DNA of 64,000 nt, taken from assembly GCF_000949475.1 (NCBI RefSeq), contig NZ_JRHC01000007.1, positions 124,001 through 188,000 of the forward strand. Reading direction: 5' to 3'. The notes below the pieces were generated by a model. It had not been told where the DNA came from. It made no database searches and worked only from the letters and a program-made list of their open reading frames with translations. Source of the DNA: Draconibacterium sediminis. GTDB lineage: Bacteria; Bacteroidota; Bacteroidia; Bacteroidales; Prolixibacteraceae. Positions 1-8,049 of this stretch are shown piece by piece (position 1 is the stretch's first letter; the number at the start of each line of letters is the position of its first letter). The translations under genes were made by a program, and so were the position numbers.

Positions 1-219
1 ATTCTGGTAGAGGATAACTTATTTAATGCTTTTCCTTTGGGCGATAAAAACGATCCATTATTTAAAGCCGCCATTGAAGATATTACCGGAACACCTGTTG
101 TAGCCATGAAAAGTGCACCTAAAGTAAGTTTCAACTACAAAATGATTGATCGTGGTTTTTCACGTTTCGATGAAAACAAACGCAATGCACCAATTGGGTT
201 GATCAAACTGAAGGAATAG
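1..219 (+). CDS. C-terminal end of an unidentified protein (5' truncated)
   Basis: The frame is open from the first base of the window, so the gene begins outside it; about 72 C-terminal residues are visible, ending at the TAA at 217-219. The tail is mixed alpha/beta in character, with no membrane segment, no cysteine cluster and a basic end (IGLIKLKE). I do not recognise the family from this fragment. A strong hairpin terminator follows at about 255-283, so this is the last gene of its transcript. A TTG at 37 lies within the frame but there is no reason to treat it as a start. Confidence 0.6.
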   Translation: MLVEDNLFNAFPLGDKNDPLFKAAIEDITGTPVVAMKSAPKVSFNYKMIDRGFSRFDENKRNAPIGLIKLKE

Positions 220-254
220 GCAAAAACAAAGAATTATAGAAACACAACCATAAA

Positions 255-283
255 AAAAGGTGCTCAAAATGAGCACCTTTTCT
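255..283. terminator. Bidirectional intrinsic terminator
   Basis: The inverted repeat AAAAGGTGCTC / GAGCACCTTTT surrounds a short AAAAT-type loop. The flanking A and T runs make it U-tailed in both directions. It sits between the rightward partial gene and the leftward NigD-like gene and probably ends both transcripts. Confidence 0.85.
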
Positions 284-303
284 GTTTTACACTGTTTAAT
301 TTT

Positions 304-1014
304 TTATGGTGTGGGTAATTCCAGATTGCTATAATTAAACACGCCACTGTCTTGATAAGCAACACCATCATAATCGGTTGCAATCACTTCAAAACGTACC
401 GAATCAAGACCATCCACGCGCAAACTATTCAAACTAAACGATACATAAGCGGTATAAGGAATCGACTCCTGATCGTCGTTTGCATTGTGTCTCAACTCCA
501 GTTGAAAAGGCTGATCGTCGGCAGTCAATTCTCCCGGTTCTTTTACCAGGTTTAAAAAGTGGGTTTTATTGTATCCCCAGTATTTCAACCTAAAATTCAG
601 CAAACTATCCGAAATCCAGGCATCTTGAACAATTATCGGATCGTTACCAATACTGTCTTCAATCTCTTCAGTAATGTCCATAATTCCTTTCATCAAAACA
701 TCACTGATATCATTTACCTTTACAAGGTAACGTTCTACCGCACTGCTGGTATCATCATCATCTAAAATGGTATAGTTCACCAAAACACGGTCGCCATCAG
801 AAAAATGAGAAGACCAACCAGGGCTTGATGCAGCGACAGGAATCAAAACAGAACCGTTGTCCATTACCAAACTAACTGCTCCGGCATCATCTCCGTTATA
901 AATTCCAAACCCAATCCAATAATTGCCCAACGAATAACCATCGTCGTCATCTAAACAGCTGGTAAAAGCTACCAGTAATCCCATTAAAATTCCAAATGCT
1001 AATTTTTTCATCAC
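304..1014 (-). CDS. NigD-like lipoprotein
   Basis: A 236-residue protein with a short basic N-terminus, a hydrophobic core and a lipobox ending at Cys20 (FTSC), followed by a run of aspartates (LDDDD). The 'SLGNYWIGFGIY' segment and the beta-rich layout match the NigD-like family, which has an N-terminal OB-like domain and a C-terminal beta-sandwich. The Asp run after the lipidated Cys fits retention or surface export of Bacteroidota lipoproteins. The molecular function of the family is not established. The gene stands alone, ending at the shared terminator and starting 191 bp from the divergent thioredoxin gene. Confidence 0.75.
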   Translation of the reverse strand: MMKKLAFGILMGLLVAFTSCLDDDDGYSLGNYWIGFGIYNGDDAGAVSLVMDNGSVLIPVAASSPGWSSHFSDGDRVLVNYTILDDDDTSSAVERYLVKVNDISDVLMKGIMDITEEIEDSIGNDPIIVQDAWISDSLLNFRLKYWGYNKTHFLNLVKEPGELTADDQPFQLELRHNANDDQESIPYTAYVSFSLNSLRVDGLDSVRFEVIATDYDGVAYQDSGVFNYSNLELPTP

Positions 1015-1150
1015 TCTTTTATTAATTTAATCACAGCTGATAGACGAATGAATAAGAAAAAAGGTTGCGTTGAGAACTTAAAATATATTGTAGTTTTAGG
1101 AAGATAAAATTTGGCACAGCATTTGTCATTTAAATATCTATATATTTGCA

Positions 1151-1158
1151 TATATTTG
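1151..1158 (+). promoter_or_regulatory. Bacteroidota -7 element for the thioredoxin gene
   Basis: TATATTTG, a perfect TAnnTTTG box, occurs at 1151-1158 and again at 1141-1148, 48-65 nt before the ATG at 1206. No well-spaced TTTG -33 box was found for either copy, so which one is used is unclear. Confidence 0.5.
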
Positions 1159-1205
1159 AACAAATTTTTGTTCTTACAGGTTGATATTAATAAAAACAGA
1201 ATAAA

Positions 1206-1727
1206 ATGAAAACAAGATTTATTACACTTATGATGGCTGCTTTCTTGTTGTTTGGCTACAGCTCTTGTACGGCAAAAGCAGAGAAAAACGATAGCGAAAA
1301 ACCAACAGAATCGGTTTCTGAAGCAGGAAAAGCCACAACCATGCTAACCAAAGCCATGTTTTTGGAAAAAGTTTGGGACTATGAAAGTTCTCCGAAAGAA
1401 TGGAAATACAAAGGCGATAAACCGGCGTTGATCGATTTCTATGCCGACTGGTGTGGTCCTTGCCGAACTGCAGCTCCTATTTTGGAAGAAGTGGCAGCAG
1501 AATTTTCGGGAGAAGTAATTGTATACAAAATTGATACACAAGTTGAACGCGAGCTGGCCGCTGTGTTTGGCGTAAAAAGTATACCGGCTTTTCTTTACAT
1601 TCCGATGGAAGGAAGACCAACGATGGCTTCAGGTATTGCCCGTACCAAGGAAGACACTAAAAAAATGTTTACAGAAAATATTAATACCATATTGCTTAAT
1701 AAGCAAGCAGGTAACAGTGCACTTTAA
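1206..1727 (+). CDS. Lipid-anchored thioredoxin-fold protein
   Basis: A 173-residue protein with a signal peptide ending in a lipobox (YSSC, Cys21), a charged linker to about residue 70, then a thioredoxin domain with the WCGPC active site (Cys83/Cys86) and the cis-proline region (SIPAFLYI). The WCGPC site is that of classical reducing thioredoxins, but the lipoprotein signal puts it in the periplasm, where it would reduce or exchange disulfides, perhaps fed by a DsbD-type protein not present here. It is a single gene with its own -7 box and a strong terminator that it shares with hutH. Confidence 0.85.
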   Translation: MKTRFITLMMAAFLLFGYSSCTAKAEKNDSEKPTESVSEAGKATTMLTKAMFLEKVWDYESSPKEWKYKGDKPALIDFYADWCGPCRTAAPILEEVAAEFSGEVIVYKIDTQVERELAAVFGVKSIPAFLYIPMEGRPTMASGIARTKEDTKKMFTENINTILLNKQAGNSAL

Positions 1728-1744
1728 TAATTAAGGTGCGAAAG

Positions 1745-1784
1745 AAAAAAGGCTGTCTGAAAATTTTCAGACAGCCTTTTTTTA
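1745..1784. terminator. Bidirectional terminator between thioredoxin and hutH
   Basis: A perfect 26-bp palindrome at 1751-1776 (arms GGCTGTCTGAAAA and TTTTCAGACAGCC) is flanked by an A run on the left and a T run on the right, giving a U-tailed hairpin on both strands. It ends the rightward thioredoxin gene. The hutH stop codon lies at its right edge. Confidence 0.92.
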
Positions 1785-3284
1785 TAAACGGTTGAATTTT
1801 GTTTCATTCAAAAAGTCAATGGTGAGATTAATAGCTTCGTACATTACAATGTCTTCCTCTACAAAACTTACCATTTTACGGTATTCTTTTATAAAACGTT
1901 CGATAAACGGCGACGATTTTATTGGCCGGCGAAAATCCATTGCCTGAGCTGCGTTATACAACTCAATTGCCAGAATCTTCTCGGTATTCAAAACCACTTT
2001 TAAGGCTTTTGTAGCGGCATTTCCTCCCATACTAACGTGGTCTTCCTGCTCGTTCGACGATGGTATAGAATCCACCACACAAGGTGTACAAAGTTGTTTA
2101 TTCTGGCTAACAATCGATGCTGCAGCATACTGCGGAATCATAAACCCTGAATTTAATCCCGGATTGGCCACCAAAAACTCGGGTAATCCTCGTTCGCCCG
2201 ATATCAGGCGGTAAGTTCTTCGCTCCGATATACTGCCCAACTCACTCATTGCCATTGCCAGAAAATCAAGCGACAGGGCAAGCGGCTCGCCATGAAAATT
2301 ACCTCCTGAAATGATCAGGTCCTCATCCGGGAAAACCGTTGGATTATCCGTTACCGAGTTAATTTCGGTTTCAATAACCGTTGCCACATAATTAACCGCA
2401 TCTTTTACTGCTCCGTGAACCTGCGGAATACAGCGGAAAGAATATGGATCCTGAATGTGAGCTTTTGGTTTGGCCTGCATTTCGCTGCCGGTCAAAACAT
2501 TTCTGAAATTCTTTGCGGTTTCGGCCTGTCCTTTATGCGGACGAATACGTTGTATATTTTCAGAAAATGGCTCAATCAATCCGTCAAAAGCATCCAGCGA
2601 AAGTGCCCCGATAATATCGCCCTGATCGATGATTCGGAATGTTTTTAACAAAGTATAAACGGCGTGTGCACTCATAAACTGTGTACCATTCAGCAAGGCA
2701 AGTCCCTCCTTGGCTTCCAGTTTTATGGGCTCCCACCCCAATTTTTCAAGCACTTTACCAGCCTGTTGTTTTTTCCCTTCAAAATTAACTTCGCCTAAGC
2801 CAAGCAAAGGAAGGAATAATTTTGCCAGAGGCGCCAAATCACCGCTGGCACCAAGCGATCCCTGCTCGCAAACTACCGGTAAAACATCGTTGTTAAAGAG
2901 GTCAAGAATTCGTTGTACCGTTATTAATTGCACCGCCGAATTCCCTTTTGACAGTGCGTGTGCTTTTAGCAACAACATCAGTTTCACAATATCGGCCGGT
3001 ATTTCCGGACCAATATTACAGGCGTGTGAAACGACCAGATTTTCCTGCAATTTACTTAAGCTGTCTTTCGAAATTTCAATATCGCACAAGGCGCCAAAGC
3101 CGGTATTAATTCCGTAAAGAGGCTTATCGGCTCTTTCCAGTTTATTGTCGAGGTACTTTTTGCTTTTATGAATGAGTTGTACAGATATTTCGGAAAGTTT
3201 GAGCTTTACATTGTTTTCAAAAATATCCTGGATAATATCGAATGTGAGGTTTTTGGGTGTTATTTCAAATATACGGTTGGCCAT
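1782..3284 (-). CDS. hutH: Histidine ammonia-lyase
   Basis: A 500-residue cytosolic enzyme that deaminates L-histidine to urocanate, the first step of histidine degradation. The Ala-Ser-Gly triad (146-148, in GSLGASGDLAPL) forms the MIO cofactor. The selectivity pair Ser-His (86-87, in NLVVSHACNIG) and QEDHVSM are histidine-type rather than tyrosine- or phenylalanine-type. The length is that of the family. It is an orphan here: no hutU, hutI or hutG is adjacent, and the same-strand neighbour hisS uses the same amino acid for tRNA charging, which is probably coincidence. The stop codon overlaps the edge of the palindromic terminator. Confidence 0.93.
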   Translation of the reverse strand: MANRIFEITPKNLTFDIIQDIFENNVKLKLSEISVQLIHKSKKYLDNKLERADKPLYGINTGFGALCDIEISKDSLSKLQENLVVSHACNIGPEIPADIVKLMLLLKAHALSKGNSAVQLITVQRILDLFNNDVLPVVCEQGSLGASGDLAPLAKLFLPLLGLGEVNFEGKKQQAGKVLEKLGWEPIKLEAKEGLALLNGTQFMSAHAVYTLLKTFRIIDQGDIIGALSLDAFDGLIEPFSENIQRIRPHKGQAETAKNFRNVLTGSEMQAKPKAHIQDPYSFRCIPQVHGAVKDAVNYVATVIETEINSVTDNPTVFPDEDLIISGGNFHGEPLALSLDFLAMAMSELGSISERRTYRLISGERGLPEFLVANPGLNSGFMIPQYAAASIVSQNKQLCTPCVVDSIPSSNEQEDHVSMGGNAATKALKVVLNTEKILAIELYNAAQAMDFRRPIKSSPFIERFIKEYRKMVSFVEEDIVMYEAINLTIDFLNETKFNRL

Positions 3285-3294
3285 GATTTAAACT

Positions 3295-3343
3295 GTAAAT
3301 TGGTGAAATTGCAAAATTGAGAAACTGTTAAATTGATGAATTG
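3295..3343. repeat. Degenerate 8-nt tandem repeat array upstream of hutH
   Basis: Six consecutive units share the form nnnAATTG: GTAAATTG, GTGAAATTG (9 nt), CAAAATTG, AGAAACTG, TTAAATTG, ATGAATTG. The array begins 10 bp upstream of the hutH ATG (hutH reads leftward), so it would lie in the hutH leader or promoter. Confidence 0.6.
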
Positions 3344-3471
3344 TAAATAACGGATACGCTGAAATATCCAATTCATCTGCCAGCAGTCGGGCATAAATAA
3401 TGCACGTCAATCACGGGAAACGTACATCTCCACCAAGTGTTTTTACAAGTCTGTTTGAAACCGATGCAATC

Positions 3472-3496
3472 ATTGCTCCACTTATTTTGGAGCAAT
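3472..3496 (-). terminator. Hairpin downstream of hisS (possible terminator)
   Basis: A perfect 9-bp stem (ATTGCTCCA / TGGAGCAAT) with a 7-nt loop lies 18 nt beyond the hisS stop. It has no following U tract, so it may end transcription weakly or only protect the 3' end. Confidence 0.4.
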
Positions 3497-3514
3497 ATCG
3501 TACAAACGAAGCAG

Positions 3515-4876
3515 CTATTTAAGGATATTTATCAGTTCTTGCGAGTCAACTATTTGCTGCTCTCCGGTTTCCATATTTTTAAGCGTGAACTTTTGGGCAG
3601 CTATTTCATTATCGCCGGCCAGAATAACATATGCAATTTCTTTGCGGTTGGCATACGTCATTTGCTTTTTCATTTTGGCACTTTCGGGAAAGATCTCGGC
3701 ATTGATACCATTTTTACGCAACTGAGCCAAAATCGGTAAACAGTAAGCTTCTTCCTTCTCTCCGAAGTTCACAAACAATGCTTTTGTGGTTTCCAGCGAC
3801 TCTTCAGGAAAAGCATCCAGTTGAACCAAAACATCGTATATACGCTCAGCACCAAACGACACGCCAACACCTGAAACATCAGGCATACCAAAAATTCCGG
3901 TCAGGTCGTCGTAACGGCCTCCACCGCAAATACTACCAATTTGCACATCGTTCGATTTTACCTCGAAAATTGCGCCGGTGTAATAATTCAATCCACGCGC
4001 CAAAGTCAGGTCTAATTCAACTGTTGTATTTAGCTCAATGTTTTGAAGATAAGCAAACATGGTACGCATTTCGGCAATTCCCTTGGCACCAATTTCGGTT
4101 CCGCCAATAACTGTTTCAATCTGCGCCAGTTTTTCAACGGTATTTCCTTCCAGTTTCAAAATCGGCTGAAGTTTATCAACGGCATCCTGCGAAATTCCTT
4201 TGTCAAGCATTTCAGCATTTACCTTTTCCAAACCGATCTTATCCAGTTTATCGATGGCGACGGTAATGTCTACCATTCGGTCGGCTTCGTCAATTGCTTC
4301 GGCAATTCCGGCCAGAATTTTACGGTTGTTGATTTTTACCGTTGTATTAATTCCCAGTCGTTGGAAAACCTCATCGATAATTTGTACCAGCTCCACTTCA
4401 TTCAGCAAACTGTTGCTGCCAATTACATCAACATCGCACTGGTAAAACTCGCGGTAACGTCCTTTCTGAGGTCGGTCGGCACGCCAAACCGGCTGTATCT
4501 GGTAACGTTTAAACGGGAAAGCTATATCATTTCGGTATTGCACAACGTAACGTGCAAATGGCACAGTTAAGTCGTAACGCAATCCTTTTTCAGATAGTTT
4601 TGTGGTAAGCTTATTCGAGTTTTTCTCGTCCAACATTTCCTGCGGAACTTTCGAAATAAAATCACCCGAATTCAAAATTTTAAACAACAGCTTATCGCCT
4701 TCTTCACCGTATTTTCCCATCAATGTAGATAGATTTTCCATTGCCGGTGTTTCAATGGGTTGAAATCCGTACAAACGAAATACATCTTTAATCGTATTGA
4801 AAATATAGTTTCTTCTCACCATTTCTGACGGTGAAAAATCGCGGGTGCCTTTTGGAATCGAAGGTTTCTGTGCCAT
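3515..4876 (-). CDS. hisS: Histidyl-tRNA synthetase
   Basis: Class II aminoacyl-tRNA synthetase of 453 residues that charges tRNA-His. The start is the ATG at 4876 ([14 protein letters not shown]); the frame stays open 31 codons further upstream, but that stretch would include the promoter and REP palindrome. Visible motifs are the N-terminal PKGTRDF, motif 2 with [10 protein letters not shown], the histidine-specific [13 protein letters not shown] and [11 protein letters not shown], and a C-terminal anticodon-binding domain from about residue 355. A TACTTTTG box lies about 23-30 nt upstream of the start codon. Confidence 0.95.
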   Translation of the reverse strand: MAQKPSIPKGTRDFSPSEMVRRNYIFNTIKDVFRLYGFQPIETPAMENLSTLMGKYGEEGDKLLFKILNSGDFISKVPQEMLDEKNSNKLTTKLSEKGLRYDLTVPFARYVVQYRNDIAFPFKRYQIQPVWRADRPQKGRYREFYQCDVDVIGSNSLLNEVELVQIIDEVFQRLGINTTVKINNRKILAGIAEAIDEADRMVDITVAIDKLDKIGLEKVNAEMLDKGISQDAVDKLQPILKLEGNTVEKLAQIETVIGGTEIGAKGIAEMRTMFAYLQNIELNTTVELDLTLARGLNYYTGAIFEVKSNDVQIGSICGGGRYDDLTGIFGMPDVSGVGVSFGAERIYDVLVQLDAFPEESLETTKALFVNFGEKEEAYCLPILAQLRKNGINAEIFPESAKMKKQMTYANRKEIAYVILAGDNEIAAQKFTLKNMETGEQQIVDSQELINILK

Positions 4877-4898
4877 CGTTTTAAATTTTATGAGGCTG

Positions 4899-4926
4899 CA
4901 AAAGTAAGAATTTCTGTTTAAACAAA
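4899..4926 (-). promoter_or_regulatory. Predicted hisS promoter
   Basis: On the minus strand a TTTG (4923-4926) is followed after 16 nt by TACTTTTG (4899-4906), a match to TAnnTTTG. The spacing is a little short for the family. The RAYT-associated palindrome begins only 4 bp further upstream. Confidence 0.55.
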
Positions 4927-4930
4927 CAGA

Positions 4931-4963
4931 AAGGATGTCATCTTTTAAAAAGATGACATCCTT
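4931..4963. repeat. REP-like palindrome, left copy
   Basis: A perfect 33-nt palindrome: 16-nt arms AAGGATGTCATCTTTT and its exact complement around a single central A. It lies 42 nt upstream of the RAYT start codon and directly upstream of the hisS promoter on the other strand. The same arm recurs at 5617 and 36672. Confidence 0.85.
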
Positions 4964-5005
4964 ATCCATGAAAACTGTTCTATTAATAATTTCGTATATT
5001 TATGT

Positions 5006-5611
5006 ATGCCTTCAATAAAATCAATAACACCCTTTACTAGTGGAAGTTACTACCATGTTTTCAACCGTGGAATTAATGGACAGAGAATTTTCATAAAGAA
5101 AAAGAACTATCAGCATTTTCTCACACTAATAAAAAAACATTTAACAGAATATGTAGATATTTTGGCCTATTGTCTTTTACCCAATCATTTTCATTTAGTT
5201 ATAAAAGTCAAGGATGTCATTTTTCAAAACGATTACATAATTGAAAATGAAACCGAAATAGGCAAAATTGTTTCGAATCAATTTAGGAAAATGTTTGTTA
5301 GTTATTCAATGGCTATTAATAATCAGGAAAGCAGAACCGGAAGTTTATTTAACCGGCCTTTTAAACGACTAGAAATTACACAACAAGATTACCTGGAATA
5401 CGCAATATTTTATGTGCATTACAATCCTGAGCGGCATGGATTAACAGAGAATTTCAAAACATATAACTATAGCTCTTTTATTACGCTATGCTCCCAAGGT
5501 CCTACAAAGTTAAAACGTGATTTAGTACATGAAATATTTGGCAGCAAGAAAGATTTTGCATCGTACCATAACGGAATGCATTACGAAAGGACAGCAATTG
5601 TTATTGAATGA
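5006..5611 (+). CDS. REP-associated tyrosine transposase (Y1/IS200-like)
   Basis: A 201-residue Y1-type HUH nuclease. The N-terminal Y-H-V-F-N-R-G (residues 16-22), the HUH motif His61-Phe-His63 within LLPNHFHLVIK and the helix carrying FYVHYNPERHG (probable catalytic Tyr136) are typical of the Y1_Tnp family, in particular the single-copy REP-associated RAYT group. Such proteins nick and rejoin single-stranded DNA at hairpins. The gene starts at ATG 5006; an out-of-frame ATG lies at 5002. It is flanked at 42 nt and 5 nt by two copies of one palindrome, which are its likely substrates. No accessory TnpB is present. Confidence 0.85.
   Translation: MPSIKSITPFTSGSYYHVFNRGINGQRIFIKKKNYQHFLTLIKKHLTEYVDILAYCLLPNHFHLVIKVKDVIFQNDYIIENETEIGKIVSNQFRKMFVSYSMAINNQESRTGSLFNRPFKRLEITQQDYLEYAIFYVHYNPERHGLTENFKTYNYSSFITLCSQGPTKLKRDLVHEIFGSKKDFASYHNGMHYERTAIVIE
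5210..5237. repeat. Partial REP-like sequence inside the RAYT gene
   Basis: Eleven bases (AAGGATGTCAT) match the palindrome arm exactly, and a following T/A-rich centre leads to GATTACAT, as in the right arm of the downstream copy. It encodes residues 69-78 (KDVIFQNDYI). It could be a decayed internal copy or chance. Confidence 0.35.
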
Positions 5612-5616
5612 TATTG

Positions 5617-5649
5617 AAGGATGTCATCTTTTAAAAAGATTACATCCTT
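5617..5649. repeat. REP-like palindrome, right copy
   Basis: Left arm AAGGATGTCATCTTTT is identical to the 4931 copy. The right arm differs by one base (GATTACATCC instead of GATGACATCC). It begins 5 nt after the RAYT stop codon and could also act as its transcription end. Confidence 0.85.
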
Positions 5650-5661
5650 TGGCAATTAATA

Positions 5662-6018
5662 TTATTGCAAAAAACGGATGGTAAAAGGGTATTTATAAGG
5701 TGTTCCGTTACTTGCCGATACCGAAGCCACAATAACCAAAACCAGCCAGGCTATGCCGAATCCAACCAGCATTAAAACGCCAATTCCTACAATGATAAGT
5801 AGGATTGAAATGAAAAATATGATCGACCAGGTGATCTGAAAATTAAGTACTTCCTTGCCTTGTTCGTTAACAAATTCATACTCGTCTTTTTTCATTAAAT
5901 AAATAATAAGCGGGCCAATTATATTTCCGGCAACAGGTAAAATAAAAGTGGCCAAAGCAGCAATATGTACTAACATTCCCCACTGGCGTTCGTTTGGATC
6001 TTCGATTATTCGGTGCAT
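5662..6018 (-). CDS. DUF4870 small membrane protein
   Basis: A 118-residue protein with a short soluble N-terminus (RIIEDPNERQWGML), then about three hydrophobic segments (around residues 16-40, 60-82 and 84-103). The core H-I-A-A-L-A...GPLIIYLMKKDEYEFVNEQGKEVLNFQ is the signature of DUF4870 proteins (Tic20-like fold). Function is unknown. A second, more divergent member of this type lies at 42483-42773. The start ATG at 6018 agrees with the family length. Confidence 0.75.
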   Translation of the reverse strand: MHRIIEDPNERQWGMLVHIAALATFILPVAGNIIGPLIIYLMKKDEYEFVNEQGKEVLNFQITWSIIFFISILLIIVGIGVLMLVGFGIAWLVLVIVASVSASNGTPYKYPFTIRFLQ

Positions 6019-6098
6019 TTTTTTAGTTTTTAGATCAACTAAACTAACGATTTTTTGTTAATTCGTGCAACAATTCAAAAGGCAGAATTAATATAAAA

Positions 6099-6560
6099 AT
6101 GGAAGACCGAAAAAAAGAAGGCCGATACGGAAGGATCTACAAACAACTGAGCGAACTGGTACTAAAAAGTAACAACACGCAGGCGCGTATGGCGACCATA
6201 ATTGCCATTTTGCACCATAAAATGGACTACTTTTTCTGGACGGGATACTACCTGATTGAAGATGGTGAAATGACCGTTAACTCTTACCAGGGGCCTGTTG
6301 CCTGCCAAATACTGGAAAAAAATAAAGGAGTGTGTTGGGCTGCCTTTAACCGAAAAGAAACGGTTGTTGTTGAAGATGTGCACGCTTTCCCTGACCATAT
6401 TGCCTGCGATGCCCGCTCGAACTCGGAGATTGTAGTTCCGCTAAAAAACAAAGCCGGCGAAATATTTGGTGTTTTGGATATCGACAGCTCTGAAAAAGCT
6501 GCGTTTACTGAAGTTGATGCGCAATGGCTGGAAAAAATTCTGGAATTAATTTGGAGCTAA
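6099..6560 (+). CDS. msrC: Free methionine-(R)-sulfoxide reductase (GAF domain)
   Basis: A 153-residue single GAF-domain protein. The three cysteines that define fRMsr are all present: Cys69 (GPVAC), Cys79 (KGVC) and Cys103 (HIACD), with the surrounding VEDVHAFPDHIACDARSNSEIVVP block. The family reduces free Met-R-O using thioredoxin through a disulfide relay. It complements the peptide-bound Met-S-O reductase MsrA at 10335. It is cytosolic and monocistronic or loosely linked to the downstream transporter gene. Confidence 0.88.
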   Translation: MEDRKKEGRYGRIYKQLSELVLKSNNTQARMATIIAILHHKMDYFFWTGYYLIEDGEMTVNSYQGPVACQILEKNKGVCWAAFNRKETVVVEDVHAFPDHIACDARSNSEIVVPLKNKAGEIFGVLDIDSSEKAAFTEVDAQWLEKILELIWS

Positions 6561-6611
6561 TCTTCTCATTTTGCAAGACAAGATTTAATATTACCCAATT
6601 TTAGTTTTATC

Positions 6612-7055
6612 ATGAAATTAATATATACAACAATTGTTTTGCTAATTGGCTTTTTACTGGCAATTCAGGGAAGTATTAATACCCAACTAACTACCTATTT
6701 AAAACACCCGATGCAAGGAGCTTTAATAAGTTTTTTTGTGGGTTTTTTGGCACTTCTCGCATTAAATTTCATATTCAAAACAGAAGTTCCAAACTGGGGA
6801 CATTTAAATACGGCTCCATGGTATGTATTTGCCGGCGGTTTGCTGGGAGCAATTTTTGTTTCGTCTGTTATATTTTTCATACCAAAGATTGGCGTCACCA
6901 CCGTTTTGGCGGCTTCTATTGCCGGGCAACTCATTGCAGCTTCTGTTATTGATCATTTTGGGTTTTTCGGTTTAGCCCAGCACCCTGTTTCAATGGGTAA
7001 AATCGGAGGAATTGTTCTATTAGCCTTTGGTATTTTCCTTATCCAAAAATATTAA
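6612..7055 (+). CDS. YdcZ-type DMT family membrane protein
   Basis: A 147-residue hydrophobic protein with about five membrane helices. The opening LAIQGSINTQLTTYLKHPMQGALISFFVGF and the later GGLLGAIFVSS...GVTTVLAASIAGQLIAASVIDHFGFF fit the DMT/YdcZ (DUF606) family, half-size members of the drug/metabolite transporter superfamily that may work as dimers. The substrate is unknown. It lies 51 nt after the Met-sulfoxide reductase gene and may share its transcript. Confidence 0.8.
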   Translation: MKLIYTTIVLLIGFLLAIQGSINTQLTTYLKHPMQGALISFFVGFLALLALNFIFKTEVPNWGHLNTAPWYVFAGGLLGAIFVSSVIFFIPKIGVTTVLAASIAGQLIAASVIDHFGFFGLAQHPVSMGKIGGIVLLAFGIFLIQKY

Positions 7056-7163
7056 CAGATGCACCCTTGCAAAAGCTATTCAACTGATTCGAAGCCAGAT
7101 ATTCGGATTCATTTGAATTAAACTGCACTAAAAGCAATCACCCGGCGCTAACTATTTATTTCC

Positions 7164-7171
7164 TACTTTTG
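7164..7171 (+). promoter_or_regulatory. -7 element directly before rluF
   Basis: TACTTTTG (TAnnTTTG) ends 7 nt before the rluF ATG at 7179. Transcription from this box would start almost at the start codon, giving a nearly leaderless mRNA. No clear -33 box is visible. Confidence 0.5.
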
Positions 7172-7178
7172 TACCAGG

Positions 7179-7910
7179 ATGGAAAGCAAACGATTAAATA
7201 AAGCCATTTCGGAAACCGGATTTTGCTCGCGGCGCGAAGCCGACCGGCTGATTGAAAGCGGGAAGGTTAAAGTAAATGGCGAAGTGGTAGGACTTGGTGT
7301 TCAGGTGTCTTCAAACGATCGTATTGAAGTGGACGGACAACTAATCACGAAAGAGGTTCCGAATATCTACCTGGCATTTCATAAACCGGTTGGAATTACC
7401 TGCACCACCGACACCAGCAAAAAGGATAACATCGTTGATTTTATCAATTTCCCCGAGCGTATCTTTCCCATTGGCCGATTGGACAAACCCAGCGAAGGAC
7501 TGATTTTTATGACCAACGACGGCGACATCGTCAACAAAATTCTTCGCGCCGGAAACAATCATGAAAAAGAATACATTGTTAACGTAAACCGTAAAATTAC
7601 AAAAGCATTTATACGGCAAATGAGTAATGGCGTTCCGATTCTTGATACGGTAACTAAAAAATGCCGGGTGGAACGCATCAACGATTTTACGTTCAAAATT
7701 GTTCTTACGCAGGGACTGAACCGGCAAATTCGGAGAATGTGCTCGCATTTGGGCTACGAAGTTAACCGATTGAAACGTGTACGAATAATGAATATCGAAC
7801 TCGGGAATTTAATACGGGGAGAATACCGTCATTTTACACCGGACGAACTAAATGAAATTAATCGCCTGGTCGCCAACTCAAGCAAAACAGCAGAAGCTTC
7901 TGAAGATTAA
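7179..7910 (+). CDS. rluF: 23S rRNA pseudouridine synthase RluF
   Basis: A 243-residue enzyme with an N-terminal S4 RNA-binding domain (residues 4-60, SETGFCSRREADRLIESGKV) and an RsuA-family catalytic domain with the motif GRLDKPSEGL, whose Asp is the catalytic residue. KPVGITCTTD and the C-terminal NRQIRRMCSHLGYEVNRLKRVRIMNIELG are typical of RluF, which isomerises U2604 (E. coli numbering) in 23S rRNA. The related RluB/RluE/RsuA enzymes are less likely given KPVGITCTT. No operon partners. Confidence 0.88.
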   Translation: MESKRLNKAISETGFCSRREADRLIESGKVKVNGEVVGLGVQVSSNDRIEVDGQLITKEVPNIYLAFHKPVGITCTTDTSKKDNIVDFINFPERIFPIGRLDKPSEGLIFMTNDGDIVNKILRAGNNHEKEYIVNVNRKITKAFIRQMSNGVPILDTVTKKCRVERINDFTFKIVLTQGLNRQIRRMCSHLGYEVNRLKRVRIMNIELGNLIRGEYRHFTPDELNEINRLVANSSKTAEASED

Positions 7911-8049
7911 GACAGGTTCCGGTCTCCTATCAAGCATAATATTTTGTTGTAACATTTAAGTTTTTTTGTGATTAATTTGGTCGCTCAATCAAAAACATTT
8001 TAATAATAAAAGTGTTTATTTGCAACGAGTTAAACGATGAGGTAATTGT

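Larger units (their letters stand above)
4931..5649 (+). mobile_element. RAYT gene with flanking REP palindromes
   Basis: A composite unit: left palindrome (4931-4963), single-strand-type transposase gene (5006-5611) and right palindrome (5617-5649). The arrangement resembles an IS200-like element, with a hairpin near each end and no long terminal inverted repeats or target duplication. The two palindromes are in identical orientation because each is self-complementary. Whether the whole unit moves, or the protein only mobilises the palindromes, cannot be decided from one copy. Confidence 0.65.

Noticed and set aside
1782-3284. Tyrosine or phenylalanine ammonia-lyase instead of HutH
   Set aside because: The selectivity position is Ser-His (VVSHACN) and QEDHVSM is present, which are histidine-lyase features.
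3515-4969. An extended hisS starting at 4969
   Set aside because: The extra 31 codons cover the promoter and half of the REP palindrome and have no family counterpart; ATG 4876 begins the conserved sequence.
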